DNA of 64,000 nt from NCBI GenBank assembly GCA_021324975.1, contig JAJPIA010000030.1:58840-122839 (forward strand). Reading direction: 5' to 3'. The notes under the pieces were generated by a model, which was not told where the DNA came from, made no database searches, and saw only the letters and a list, made by a program, of their open reading frames with translations. Below are positions 1 to 9,081 of the stretch, one piece after another. The stretch's first letter is position 1. Each line of letters opens with the position of its first letter. The DNA is from Bacillota bacterium. Lineage in GTDB: Bacteria; Sysuimicrobiota; Sysuimicrobiia; Sysuimicrobiales; Segetimicrobiaceae. The position numbers and the translations under genes are program-made.

Positions 1-743
1 GGCACCCGGCGGACATGGATCCAATCATGGAGCTGGCCCGCCGTGAAGGCCTGCACGTGATCGAGGACGCCGCGCTCGCCACGGGCGCGACGTACCGCGG
101 CCGCAAGGTTGGGACCATCGGCGACGTTGGGTGTTTCAGTCTGGCGCCCACGAAGATCCTCGGCGCCACCGGCGATGCGGGCGTGGTGACGACCGATCGG
201 CGGGACCTTGCGGACCGTGTCCGAGTGCTCCGGAACTACGGACACGACCTCTGCATGGACGGCCAGGAAGGTCTCGTGGCAGGCGTGCGGCTGTGGAAAC
301 TGATCGCCGAAGGCTACAATGAGCGGCTCGATCCTCTGCACGCCGCGGTCGTACGAGTCAAACTTCGGTCGCTCGAGCATCGCATCGAGCGGCGGCGGCG
401 CATCGCCGCGCTGTACGGGGAACTGCTGCGCGGATTGGATCTCACCCTGCCCCTCGAAGCGCCGGGCGCCAGGCACGTCTACCGGGCATACCCGGTTCTG
501 GTTCGAGATCGAGACCGGATCAGGCGGCACCTGGCCGCGCGGGGCATCGCAACGCAAGCGTACTACACGCCGCTGCTGCACTTACAGCCGGTGTATCGCC
601 ACCTCGGATGCGCCACCGGCTCCTTCCCCATCGCGGAGGACATCGCGAACCGGCTGATCTGCCTGCCGGTGTTTCCGTCCATGACGAACGAGCAGGTACA
701 CGAAGTGGCCGCGGCGGTGCGCGAGTGCCTCTCGGCCGGCTAG
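1..743 (+). CDS. DegT/DnrJ/EryC1/StrS-family PLP aminotransferase, 5' truncated by window edge
   Basis: PLP-dependent sugar-type aminotransferase of the DegT family, which normally transfers an amino group from glutamate to a keto sugar or keto cyclitol. The reading frame is open to the left edge (HPAD precedes the first Met at base 15), so roughly the first 140 residues are outside the window. Counted from that Met, the cofactor-binding Asp is in VIEDAA (residue 18) and the Schiff-base Lys is in APTKILGATGD (Lys47), followed by the usual small C-terminal domain. It is the first of five members of this family in the window. It is followed at 58 bases by a binding-protein gene. Family assignment is secure; the substrate is unknown. 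Confidence 0.9.
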   Translation, partial: HPADMDPIMELARREGLHVIEDAALATGATYRGRKVGTIGDVGCFSLAPTKILGATGDAGVVTTDRRDLADRVRVLRNYGHDLCMDGQEGLVAGVRLWKLIAEGYNERLDPLHAAVVRVKLRSLEHRIERRRRIAALYGELLRGLDLTLPLEAPGARHVYRAYPVLVRDRDRIRRHLAARGIATQAYYTPLLHLQPVYRHLGCATGSFPIAEDIANRLICLPVFPSMTNEQVHEVAAAVRECLSAG

Positions 744-801
744 CCGGATCCCGAACGGGCGCAGAGATCAGATGGCGGGGCCACGCGTGGGAGGTGTGGG
801 C

Positions 802-2415
802 ATGACGTCGAGCGTAAAGCTGACACGCCGGCAGCTTATGTACGGGGCGGCGGGAGGGCTCGCCGCGCTCTGGGCCGGCTCATTCCCGGTCGCGACGCGT
901 GCGGCCGCGCGGAGCGGCAGTCTCGTCCTCGCAACGCCGGCGGATAACGAGCCGGCGTCCCTCGACGCCCAGGTCGACCCGTACACTTCCACATTCCTGT
1001 TCGATTCCTTTGTCAGTGACCCGCTGGTGGTGCTCACCGCTGACCGGAAATTCGTCCCGGGGGTCGCGTCGAGCTGGACGGCGGCCGCGGAAGGCCGGGT
1101 GTGGACCTTTACCATCAAGGACGGACTCACGTTCCAGGACGGTACACGATGCGACGCGGACGCGGTGCGATACAACATCGAACGGGTGATGAGCCCTGAC
1201 ACGCACTCGGCGCTGATGGCGACCGATCTCGGCCAGCCGACGTTTCTTCGGGCCGAGGTGGTCGGGAAGAATCAGGTGCGTTTGCTCTACGGGGAGCCCT
1301 TCCCAGAGTTGCTCAGCGGGATGAGCATTTTCCCGATCTGGTCGCCCGCCGCGGTGAAGCAGTACGGGGCGTCGTTTCAGCAGCACCTGGTCGGCGAAGG
1401 GGCCTTCCGGATGACGTCGTGGGTGCGGGGGGACCATATCAGCTTCGCGCGCAATCCCGCGTACCCGGGCGGGACAACGGTGCAGCACCACGCCGGACCA
1501 GCGTACCTCGATGGCATCACCGTCAAGTTCGTCGGCAGCGCCGGCGTGCTTGGCGAGATTCTCAAGACCGGCGAGGCGAATCTCGTCATGGGACTCCCGT
1601 CCCAGGCTCTGCCCGATTATGCGCACAATCCCAAGTATCAGGTCGTAACCGGGTACCAGCCGGGCAACGGCCTGATGTTTACGATGAACACCGGCCGGGC
1701 GCCGCTCAACGACATCCGGGTGAGACAGGCTCTGCGCTACGCGTACGATCAGCAGCGCATGAACCAAACCTTGTACGCGGGGACCTACGTCGACGTCTAC
1801 GGGCCGCTGACCAGGTACACTCTGTACTATTGGAAGGGCGCCGAAACGGCGTACCGCTACGACCAAGCCAAGGCACGCGCACTGTTGGACGCGGCCGGAT
1901 GGAAGCCCGCGGGCTCGGGGATCCGCGAGCGCGACGGGAAACCGTTGACGTTGACGATGGTGATGCTCCACCACCGTGAGATCGGCGAGTACCTCGCGGC
2001 GCAGTTCAAGGCGATCGGCGTGGACCTTCGCCCCGTGGTGGTGCCCGGACCCGTGCAACTGCAACGCGCCCAGAGCGGTGACTTTGACCTCATCTATGAA
2101 CGACTGCGAACGCTCGAACCGGACATTCTGTACAGCGAATTCTATTCCAAAAACGCGGGGAAACCGGGGGGCTGGGCCTGGTCGGGATTCCATGACGCGC
2201 AGGTGGACGACGCGCTCCTCCGAACGCAACAGACCGCAGACCCCCAGGTGCGTGCCAGGTATTTTGCGGAGGCACAACGCCTGTTGACGCAGTCCGCGGT
2301 CTACTTGCCGACCCTTGACGACCCGCAATTCTTCGCCATGCCCGCCACCATAAAGGGATTTCAGCTAGGAGCCACGGGCGCGTGGTTCTTTGCGAACGAC
2401 ATGTACGTAGAATGA
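802..2415 (+). CDS. ABC transporter substrate-binding protein, family 5 (DppA/OppA-like)
   Basis: Exported solute receptor of an oligopeptide/nickel-type ABC importer, 537 residues. The start at 802 is chosen over an in-frame ATG at 772 because a GGGAGGT ribosome site lies 7-8 bases before it and because it puts the twin-arginine-like leader (TRRQLMYGAAGG) at the N-terminus. After the leader come the family-typical parts: a DNEPASLDAQ segment, WTFTIKDGLTFQDG near residue 120, and a long periplasmic-type C-terminal lobe. Its TGA overlaps the ATG of the amidohydrolase that follows, so the two are probably cotranslated. No permease follows on this strand; the nearest DppBC pair lies 2.3 kb away on the opposite strand. 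Confidence 0.9.
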   Translation: MTSSVKLTRRQLMYGAAGGLAALWAGSFPVATRAAARSGSLVLATPADNEPASLDAQVDPYTSTFLFDSFVSDPLVVLTADRKFVPGVASSWTAAAEGRVWTFTIKDGLTFQDGTRCDADAVRYNIERVMSPDTHSALMATDLGQPTFLRAEVVGKNQVRLLYGEPFPELLSGMSIFPIWSPAAVKQYGASFQQHLVGEGAFRMTSWVRGDHISFARNPAYPGGTTVQHHAGPAYLDGITVKFVGSAGVLGEILKTGEANLVMGLPSQALPDYAHNPKYQVVTGYQPGNGLMFTMNTGRAPLNDIRVRQALRYAYDQQRMNQTLYAGTYVDVYGPLTRYTLYYWKGAETAYRYDQAKARALLDAAGWKPAGSGIRERDGKPLTLTMVMLHHREIGEYLAAQFKAIGVDLRPVVVPGPVQLQRAQSGDFDLIYERLRTLEPDILYSEFYSKNAGKPGGWAWSGFHDAQVDDALLRTQQTADPQVRARYFAEAQRLLTQSAVYLPTLDDPQFFAMPATIKGFQLGATGAWFFANDMYVE

Positions 2416-3731
2416 CGCCGGCTGTGCATAACGCTCCGCATCTCGCGCTCCGTGTTGGATGCCTCATCGACGGCACCGGGGCCGCGCCGCGCCGCGGCGT
2501 GACCATCGTCCTGGCCGGCGATCGCATCGATGGCGTTCGTTCGTCGGCGCCGGGGCCCGCAGAACCGGGCACCATCTGGGATTTGTCACGCTATACGGCG
2601 CTGCCGGGACTGATCGACGCCCATGTCCACGTTTTCGGCAGCGGAGACCCCCGCGAGCCCAACTGGTTCGTGCGCGAGGTGACGGAGCTCGTCCCCACGG
2701 TCGCCTTCAATTGCCTGATCAACGCGCAGCGGAATTTGGCGCACGGCTTCACCACGATCAGAGATCTGGCGTGCCGCCACTATGCCGACGTCGCGCTGCG
2801 AAACGCGATCGATGCGGGCCGCCTGGAGGGTCCGCGGATGAAGGTGTGCGGCGTCGGCCTGACGAGCACGGCCGGGCACATGGACCGGGCCAAGGGCTTC
2901 GCGCCCGGCGTCGTTGTGCCGGGACCCAGCGCGATCGTCGATGGCCCGGATGAGGGGCGGCGCGCCGTGCGCGCCAATCTGAGATACGGTGTGGATTTCA
3001 TCAAGATCAACGCGACACTGAGCGAACTCGTCCGGCCGCTCGGCGGATTGTGTTCTCCGGAAATGACGCGCGAGACGATGGCGGCGATCTGCGAGACTGC
3101 GCACGCCCACGGCCGGAAGGTCGCCGCCCACTGCCACGGCGGCATCGGCGTCACGTGGGCCCTGGAAGCCGGCGTCGACGTGCTCGAACACGGGCGGTTC
3201 TTGACGGATGACCACCTGGATACGATGGCGGCCAGGGGAGTGTTTCTCTGCCCCACGTTGAGCCCTGAGGCCAAAGCGCGGGATCTCGACATCGTGCCCC
3301 CCGATCCCCACCTCGCGCGCTGGCAAGAGCGCGCGCGTGACGCCATGTATGAGACAGTCGGGAGGGCGCGCCGCGCCGGCGTGACGATCGTCAACGGCAG
3401 CGACGCCGCGATGCCGGGCGTCCGCCACGGCGAGGGCGGCGCGTACGAAATGGCTCAACTCGTGGGCGCAGGGCTCTCTTCGATGGAGGCGGTGATCGCC
3501 GCCACCAGCGCGGCCGCGCGCTGTTTGGACATGGAAAGCGAGATCGGCACGGTCGAACCCGGGAAGCTGGCTGACTTGATCCTGGTTGACGGAGACCCAC
3601 TCGAGCGGATCGAGCTCTTGCAGGACCTGGAGCGAGTGCCGGTCGTGATCAAGGGCGGCCGGATCGTTGCGAACCGCCTGCCGGCCGCGGAGGCCGCATC
3701 ATTACCGGCCGGCTTCGTGCCATCCCGCTGA
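2412..3731 (+). CDS. Amidohydrolase, imidazolonepropionase/prolidase-like (COG1228 type)
   Basis: Metal-dependent hydrolase of cyclic amides or dipeptide-like compounds, 439 residues. The start at 2412 overlaps the previous stop as ATGA; an upstream in-frame start at 2382 lies inside the preceding gene. The metal-site motifs are all visible: HVH at residues 71-73 (GLIDAHVHV), the candidate carbamylated Lys in GVDFIKIN, His in VAAHCHGG, His in VLEHGRF, and Asp in NGSDAAMPG. The C-terminal GTVEPGKLADLILVDGDPL is the usual amidohydrolase beta-sandwich return. Its last 30 bases overlap the convergent oxidoreductase gene. The binding protein in front may deliver its substrate. The substrate cannot be named from sequence alone. 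Confidence 0.88.
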   Translation: MTPAVHNAPHLALRVGCLIDGTGAAPRRGVTIVLAGDRIDGVRSSAPGPAEPGTIWDLSRYTALPGLIDAHVHVFGSGDPREPNWFVREVTELVPTVAFNCLINAQRNLAHGFTTIRDLACRHYADVALRNAIDAGRLEGPRMKVCGVGLTSTAGHMDRAKGFAPGVVVPGPSAIVDGPDEGRRAVRANLRYGVDFIKINATLSELVRPLGGLCSPEMTRETMAAICETAHAHGRKVAAHCHGGIGVTWALEAGVDVLEHGRFLTDDHLDTMAARGVFLCPTLSPEAKARDLDIVPPDPHLARWQERARDAMYETVGRARRAGVTIVNGSDAAMPGVRHGEGGAYEMAQLVGAGLSSMEAVIAATSAAARCLDMESEIGTVEPGKLADLILVDGDPLERIELLQDLERVPVVIKGGRIVANRLPAAEAASLPAGFVPSR

Positions 3732-4745
3732 GCCACGGTCGACCCGCTCCGGCCGCCCGGTAGCGGCCGACCGGTACAGTGCCAGCGCGACCTCCAGCCC
3801 CCGCAGGCCGTCGTCGCCGGTTACCGAGGGGGGACGGTCCTCTTTCAGCGCCGCTATGAATTCCGCCGCCTGCCGTTCGAAGCGGTGGTCCGGGCCGTAC
3901 GTCCAGCGATGCGCGCCGTCTCGGCCGCGATATTCGAGGGCGGTTCCTGTCGTCAATGTCAGCGCGCCCTCGCTGCCGAAGATCTCGGTCACCCAACCGC
4001 CCAAGCGGCCGTAGCCTGGGGCGTTCTCCGACAAAACGGCCATCGCTCCGCCAGCGAACGTCAGGACCGCGCTTACGCCGTCTTCTACGTCCGCAGGATT
4101 CGAGTACGTGGCAAGCCGTGCATACACTTCGGCCACCTCGTCATCGAGCAGCCAGCGCAGCCGATCGATCGCATGAACGCCTCCGTACATGATCACGCCG
4201 CCCCCGGCGTCAGCCCGGTTCCACACCCACCGCGGCGTCTCGGCCATGCCGCCGCTCATGAAACGGTCCAGCGCAGTCGCCGGCCGCCCAAGGCGGCCTT
4301 GAGCGATGAGAGAGCGCGCGGCCTCCGTCTCCGGCCGGAAGCGGTGAACGTATCCCAACATCAGCCGCACACCCGCCCGCTCGACAGCCCCGAGCATCGC
4401 ATGCGCGTCATCGAGCGTGGTGGCCAGCGGCTTTTCAAGCAGTAGGTGCACCCCCGCGGCCGCAGCCTCCAGGACGCAGGCGCGGTGCAGCGCGTGCGGA
4501 ACGGCAACCACCACGGCATCGATCGGCTCGGCCAGCATGTCGCGGTAGTCGACATAGTGGACGGCGCCGAACCGGCGGGCGAAGGCGTGTCCGCGGTCCG
4601 GGTCCAACTCGGACACAGCCGTAACCGTGGCGTCCGCGCGCGCGGCAAACGCCTCGGCATGCCGCTCGCCGGCAATGCCCGCACCGACAATGCCGATCCG
4701 CACCGGTGACACGTTCATCGGACGGGACGGCGCCGGCCGGTTCAT
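3702..4745 (-). CDS. Gfo/Idh/MocA-family NAD(P)-dependent oxidoreductase
   Basis: NAD(P)-dependent dehydrogenase of the glucose-fructose oxidoreductase / inositol dehydrogenase family, 347 residues. The N-terminal Rossmann motif is IGIVGAGIAGERHAEAF and the family EKP motif is present (LLLEKPLATTLDDA). The substrate domain carries GGVHAIDRLRWLL. The start at 4745 makes an ATGA overlap with the stop of the DppC permease gene; a second Met (4718) is nine residues in and lacks a clear ribosome site. It is the last gene of a minus-strand unit with DppB and DppC, so the imported compound may be a polyol, sugar or cyclitol derivative (inference). Confidence 0.9.
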   Translation of the reverse strand: MNRPAPSRPMNVSPVRIGIVGAGIAGERHAEAFAARADATVTAVSELDPDRGHAFARRFGAVHYVDYRDMLAEPIDAVVVAVPHALHRACVLEAAAAGVHLLLEKPLATTLDDAHAMLGAVERAGVRLMLGYVHRFRPETEAARSLIAQGRLGRPATALDRFMSGGMAETPRWVWNRADAGGGVIMYGGVHAIDRLRWLLDDEVAEVYARLATYSNPADVEDGVSAVLTFAGGAMAVLSENAPGYGRLGGWVTEIFGSEGALTLTTGTALEYRGRDGAHRWTYGPDHRFERQAAEFIAALKEDRPPSVTGDDGLRGLEVALALYRSAATGRPERVDRGSAGWHEAGR

Positions 4746-5644
4746 CGGTAGATCGATCGCGGGTCAAGCGCCGCGCGCAGGCCGTCGCCGAGGAGATTGA
4801 CCGCCATGGCGGCCGAGAAAATGGCAAACCCGGGAAACGTCGACATCCACCACGCCCCTGCGAGATATGCCTGGCCGTCCGCCGTCATCAGGCCCCACTC
4901 CGGGGTCGGCGGCTGGGCGCCCATGCCAAGGTAGCTCAAGGCGGATCCGACCAGGATCGCATTGCCGACCTGCAGCGTCGACAGGACAATGAGGGGACCG
5001 AGCACGTTAGGCACGATGTGGTGGAGGATCACGCGGCGATCAGATCCGCCGAGCGCTCGGGCCGCCTGCACGTACTCCACCTCGCGGACCGTCAGGCACG
5101 ACCCTCGCACCAGCCGCGCGTACAGCGGAACGGACGAGACCCCGACGGCCAGCATGACGTTGAGCAGACCGGGTCCTAGCGCCGCGATCACGACGAGTGC
5201 GAGCAGCAATCCGGGGAACGCCAGCATCGCGTCGACGAGCCGCATCAAGACCCCATCCGCCCGGCCTCCATAGTACCCGGCGATCAGACCGGTGAACGAG
5301 CCGGCGATCAGGCCGATCGCGACGCTGACCAGGCCGATCGCGAGGGACAGCCGGGCGCCGAAAATCAGCCGGCTCAGGATGTCGCGGCCCAGTAGGTCCG
5401 TCCCCATGAGGTGAGCCGCCGAGGGGGGCTGCCGGCTCGCCCCGATCAACGCGATCGGATCGTATGGGGCAATGTGCGGCGCGAGGAGGGCGGCCAGGAC
5501 CCACGCGGCGAGGATCACGGCGCCGGCGAACGCGCCTCTGTTCCGTCGAAGAGTGCGCCAGCCCGTCGCGGACCGCCGCCCACGCCCTTCCACGGCCGGC
5601 GCGGCGGATGCCGGCGCCGTGGTGACGGCGGCTGTGTCACGCAT
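4742..5644 (-). CDS. ABC transporter permease, DppC type
   Basis: Inner-membrane permease subunit of an oligopeptide-type importer, 300 residues. A short cytoplasmic N-terminus leads to a first membrane helix (AGAVILAAWVLAALLAP), then the MGTDLLGRDILSRLIFGAR motif typical of DppC, several further helices, and the EAA loop (EYVQAARALGGSDRRVILHHIVPN) that contacts the ATPase. The C-terminus AVNLLGDGLRAALDPR is the standard DppC ending. It overlaps the upstream DppB by 8 bases and the downstream oxidoreductase by 4 bases. No ATPase gene is present nearby. Confidence 0.93.
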   Translation of the reverse strand: MRDTAAVTTAPASAAPAVEGRGRRSATGWRTLRRNRGAFAGAVILAAWVLAALLAPHIAPYDPIALIGASRQPPSAAHLMGTDLLGRDILSRLIFGARLSLAIGLVSVAIGLIAGSFTGLIAGYYGGRADGVLMRLVDAMLAFPGLLLALVVIAALGPGLLNVMLAVGVSSVPLYARLVRGSCLTVREVEYVQAARALGGSDRRVILHHIVPNVLGPLIVLSTLQVGNAILVGSALSYLGMGAQPPTPEWGLMTADGQAYLAGAWWMSTFPGFAIFSAAMAVNLLGDGLRAALDPRSIYR

Positions 5645-6569
5645 ATTTGATCCGGGGATCGATCCAGGCGTACAGCACGTCGATCAAGAGATTGACGAGC
5701 ACGTAGGAGACGGACGTCAGCAGCACCGCGCCTTGGATCAACGGATAATCATGCCAGAGGATCGCCTTCACGATCAACGAGCCAAGACCCGGGCGGCTGA
5801 AAACCGTCTCCGTAATCACCGCCCCGCTTAGCATTCCGCCGAACTGCAGTCCGGCCACCGTGATGACCGGGATCAGGGCGTTCTTCAGGGCGTGCTTCGC
5901 CATGACGACGCGCCAGCGCAGGCCCTTGGCCAGCGCGGTCCGGATGTAATCGTGGCGTAACGCCTCGATGAGGCTCGCACGCATGAGCCGGCTGATGAGC
6001 CCGGCGGCAACGAACCCGAGTGTCAGGGCCGGCAAGATGATGCCGCGTGGCTGTCCGCCGCTGATCGCTGGGAGCCACTGCAGATGGATGGAAACGGCCA
6101 GGATGAGCAGCAGGGCGACCCAAAAGAGCGGCATGGAAACACCGAGGAGCGATACGACCATCGCCGCGCTGTCGGCCCACGAATTTTCGTACAGGCCGGC
6201 CACGAAGCCGAGCGGGATACCGATCAGCAGCGCCGCCGCCATGCCCGCGAGGCTCAACTGAAACGTCTGCAGCGACGCGACGAAGATCAGGTCACTGACC
6301 GGCGACTGGAACCGGATCGACTGTCCGAGATCCCCGCGCAGGGCGTGGGTGATGAACCCGCCGTATTGGAGGTACAGCGGCCGGTCCAACCCCATGCTCT
6401 TTCGCAGTTCCGCGATTCGTTCCGGCGTCGTGACGCCCGCTTCGGCGCCCGCCAACATCAACTGCACGGGGTCCCCCGGCAGCGCGTGCATGATGCCGAA
6501 GACGATCGAGAACACCAGGACGACCACGGGGATGAGCACTGCCAGCCGCTGTCCGATATATGTTGCCAT
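5637..6569 (-). CDS. ABC transporter permease, DppB type
   Basis: Partner permease of the DppC gene that follows it, 310 residues. The start at 6569 (MATYIGQRLAVLIPVVV) is preferred over an in-frame start at 6743 because GGAG precedes it at normal spacing and because the extra 58 residues are Arg-rich and unlike any DppB. The features are those of DppB: an N-terminal helix with LPGDPVQ, the periplasmic YLQYGGFI stretch, DLGQSIRFQSPV, and the EAA loop (DYIRTALAKGLRWRVVMAKHALKN). The C-terminal DVLYAWIDPRIKYA is characteristic. It is the first gene of a minus-strand unit DppB-DppC-oxidoreductase. Confidence 0.92.
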   Translation of the reverse strand: MATYIGQRLAVLIPVVVLVFSIVFGIMHALPGDPVQLMLAGAEAGVTTPERIAELRKSMGLDRPLYLQYGGFITHALRGDLGQSIRFQSPVSDLIFVASLQTFQLSLAGMAAALLIGIPLGFVAGLYENSWADSAAMVVSLLGVSMPLFWVALLLILAVSIHLQWLPAISGGQPRGIILPALTLGFVAAGLISRLMRASLIEALRHDYIRTALAKGLRWRVVMAKHALKNALIPVITVAGLQFGGMLSGAVITETVFSRPGLGSLIVKAILWHDYPLIQGAVLLTSVSYVLVNLLIDVLYAWIDPRIKYA

Positions 6570-6667
6570 CCCCCATCCGCTCCTGCGGTGCCGACGCGCG
6601 GCACGCCGGCGCCGACCACACCGGGGTCGCAGCCGCCGCAGTATAAATGGCTGGCTTCGGTTGATAT

Positions 6668-6683
6668 TGCAGGATTTCCTGCA
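6668..6683. promoter_or_regulatory. Inverted repeat in a divergent intergenic region, possible operator
   Basis: TGCAGGA and TCCTGCA are perfect inverted copies separated by 2 bases. The repeat lies between the divergent DppB gene (start 6569) and oxidoreductase gene (start 6742), about 60 bases before the latter. This is where a regulator controlling both would bind. The protein that binds it is unknown. Confidence 0.4.
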
Positions 6684-6741
6684 GAACCGCAAGAAGCGAG
6701 CCGCATCGCTGGACGTGCGCAGCCGAGGTGGACTCTCGCCC

Positions 6742-7833
6742 ATGTCTCAACCGTTTCGGACGTTGCTGGTAGGGCTAGGCGCCCGCGGCCGAGTGTGGGC
6801 CCGCCTGCTCAATGAGGAGCCGCGGGTTACCATCGCGGGCTTCGTCGACCAGGCGGAAGAACGGCTCGCCGCGATCCGCCACGCCTATCGCGTCCCGACC
6901 GGCGCCTGCTTTACAGATCTGGGGGACGCGCTGGGGGCCGTGCGGCCGGATCTGGTCATGCTTGCCACGCCGCCGATGGGCCGCTCCGAGGATGCGCTCA
7001 GGGTCTTGGAGCATGGTGCGCACTTGCTGTGTGAAAAGCCGCTCGCGCTCGATCTGGGGGACGCCGTCCGCATCGTGGAGGCAGCCGAACAGGCGGGGCG
7101 CGCCCTTGCGGTCGGGGTGAACTTTCGTTACCAGCACTGCGTGACCCGGGCGCGCGCTATTGTCCGATCGGGGGAGATCGGCCGCCCGGCGTTCTCCCGG
7201 TACGTGTACTGGCGGAACCGTGACGGCTACCGGCCGGGCCTCAACCGGTACCCGCTTACGATGCGTCAGCCGATGCTCTACGAGCAGTCCATTCATCACT
7301 TCGACCAGCTCCGGTTCGTATACGATGCCGAGGTGACGCGGGTGTCATGCCGCTGCCACAACCCGTCGTGGAGCATGTACCGGGACGACGCGACCGTCTC
7401 GGCCGTCCTCGAGCTGTCGGGCGGTATCCTGGTCACGTACATCGGAACGTGGTCCGCGCAGACAAAGATGACGGATTTCGAGTGGCGGACCGACTTCGAT
7501 CGAGGCGCCCTGGTGCAGCGGCAGATGTTCTCCGATCTCTCGATCGCCCGAGGGTCCGGCGCCGAGCGCGTGGAGCCGCTGCCGCTGCCGGCCCAAGAAC
7601 AGCTCGTGGATGATGCCCGGCTCCTGCTGGCGCATGTCGCGGCGCAACTTGCGGCCGGAACGCTGCGGCCGCACCCGTCCGGCCTCGACCACCTGAAGAC
7701 GCTCGGCGTCGTCGCGGCTTGCGAAGAATCGCATCACACGGGGCAGGCCATCCTCATGGAGGACTTCTACGCGCGACACAACGTGCCGGACCGCTGGCTC
7801 GCATGGCGCGAGACCGGGCGTCCCGAGCGCTGA
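6742..7833 (+). CDS. Gfo/Idh/MocA-family NAD(P)-dependent oxidoreductase
   Basis: Second dehydrogenase of this family in the window, 363 residues. The start at 6742 begins directly with the Rossmann strand (FRTLLVGLGARGRVWARLL); GAGGTGG precedes it at a somewhat long spacing. The EKP motif is intact (HLLCEKPLALDLGDAV), and the substrate domain has VNFRYQHCVTRARAIV and a conserved YEQSIHHFDQLRFV that usually carries the catalytic His. It is followed at 17 bases by an amidohydrolase with a strong ribosome site, so they are probably co-transcribed. Together they suggest oxidation and hydrolysis of a modified sugar or cyclitol, which is inference. Confidence 0.9.
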   Translation: MSQPFRTLLVGLGARGRVWARLLNEEPRVTIAGFVDQAEERLAAIRHAYRVPTGACFTDLGDALGAVRPDLVMLATPPMGRSEDALRVLEHGAHLLCEKPLALDLGDAVRIVEAAEQAGRALAVGVNFRYQHCVTRARAIVRSGEIGRPAFSRYVYWRNRDGYRPGLNRYPLTMRQPMLYEQSIHHFDQLRFVYDAEVTRVSCRCHNPSWSMYRDDATVSAVLELSGGILVTYIGTWSAQTKMTDFEWRTDFDRGALVQRQMFSDLSIARGSGAERVEPLPLPAQEQLVDDARLLLAHVAAQLAAGTLRPHPSGLDHLKTLGVVAACEESHHTGQAILMEDFYARHNVPDRWLAWRETGRPER

Positions 7834-7850
7834 TCAAGGAGGAAGACCGG

Positions 7851-9068
7851 ATGACGACGCAGTTGCTTGCGGGAGGTTGGGTCCTTGACGTGCGGGCGGG
7901 AACACGGCGGCGCGCAGACGTGCTGGTGGAGGGCAACCGGATTGCGCAGGTCGCGGCTCCCGGAGCGGTACGGGCGTCCGACACGGCGCGGGTGGACGTC
8001 GCGGGGCTCACCATCCTACCCGGCTTTGCAAACAATCACGTCCACGTCGGTTGGAGCGGCATGGGGTGGGACGGAGGGCCGACCGGCATCCTGCGCGACG
8101 AGGCGCTCAACGACTCCGACGGCATCAACGGCATCAAGGCTGCCGCGAATCTGCGCAAGTCTCTGCGCGCCGGCCTGACCGCGCTGCGCGACCTCGGGAT
8201 GCGCATGAGCGCGTTCGACGCGAAAGAGGCGCTCCGTCGCGGTCTCATCAAGGGACCGAGGCTGTTCATCGCCGGCCGGGCGATCATGTGCACGGGAGGC
8301 CACACCTGGTGGTGCGGCCGGGAAGCCGACGGCGTGGACGGGATCCGCGCCGCGGTGCGGGAGCAGGTGAAGCTCGGCGCCGATCACATCAAAATCATCG
8401 CGAACGAGCGAACGCCACAGTATTGTATCGAGGAGTTGCGGGCGGCGGCCGATGAGGCGCACCGGCTCGGCCGGCGTATCACGGCGCACGCGTCCATCCG
8501 TGAGGGGATCCGCAACGTCGTGGCGGCCGGGTTCGATTCGATCGAACACGGCGGCCCGGCGGACGACGACGTGATCGCGCAGATCGTGGAACGCAAGATG
8601 ATCGTGGTGCCGACGTTGTCGCCGCGCGTGCTGCAGACCGATCGCGGCCCGTCGCGCGGGATGCCGGCGGGGGTGGCGGCGGCGCGGAGGAAGCAGGCCG
8701 AGGAGAACCCGCCCGGCGCGCCGCTTCGACGCATGCGTGAAGCCGGGGTGAAATTCGCGTTCGGCACGGATGCCGGCAGCCCGTGTGTACCGCATGACGA
8801 GATTATGGGGGAAATCGAGGCGCTGCTCCGGTACGAAGCGGTCGCCGAACCGCTCGACGTTATCCGGATGTTGACGATCAACAGCGCGGAGCTGCGCGGC
8901 GACGACGACCGCCTCGGCACCGTGGAGGCGGGCAAGCTGGCGGACCTCGTAGCGGTGGACGGCGATCCGCTCGCCGATATCCGCGCGGTCGGAAAGGTGC
9001 GCCACGTCTTCGTGGACGGCGAGCACCTGGTTCGGGACGGCCAGTTGCACGATTGGTACGCGTGGTAG
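7851..9068 (+). CDS. Amidohydrolase, imidazolonepropionase/prolidase-like
   Basis: Metal-dependent hydrolase, 405 residues, same subfamily as the gene at 2412. AAGGAGG lies 8 bases before the start at 7851, which decides against longer in-frame starts. Motifs seen: HVH in GFANNHVHVGW, candidate carbamylated Lys in GADHIKIIANE, His in ITAHASIREG, His in DSIEHGGP, and Asp in FGTDAGSPC. The C-terminus has GTVEAGKLADLVAVDGDPL. Compared with the gene at 2412 it lacks the insertion after HVH. It is the middle gene of a plus-strand run oxidoreductase-amidohydrolase-unknown protein. The substrate is likely a cyclic amide, dipeptide or carbamoyl compound. Confidence 0.88.
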   Translation: MTTQLLAGGWVLDVRAGTRRRADVLVEGNRIAQVAAPGAVRASDTARVDVAGLTILPGFANNHVHVGWSGMGWDGGPTGILRDEALNDSDGINGIKAAANLRKSLRAGLTALRDLGMRMSAFDAKEALRRGLIKGPRLFIAGRAIMCTGGHTWWCGREADGVDGIRAAVREQVKLGADHIKIIANERTPQYCIEELRAAADEAHRLGRRITAHASIREGIRNVVAAGFDSIEHGGPADDDVIAQIVERKMIVVPTLSPRVLQTDRGPSRGMPAGVAAARRKQAEENPPGAPLRRMREAGVKFAFGTDAGSPCVPHDEIMGEIEALLRYEAVAEPLDVIRMLTINSAELRGDDDRLGTVEAGKLADLVAVDGDPLADIRAVGKVRHVFVDGEHLVRDGQLHDWYAW

Positions 9069-9081
9069 GGGGCGCGGCGGG

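Noticed and set aside
880..2328. 482-codon open frame on the minus strand opposite the first DppA gene
   Set aside because: It is a shadow of the high-GC plus-strand gene: it lies wholly inside it, is rich in Arg, His and Pro, and has no family motif.
2382..2411. Longer start for the amidohydrolase at 2382
   Set aside because: It would overlap the upstream DppA by 34 bases and has no ribosome site, while the ATGA overlap at 2412 is typical for the window.
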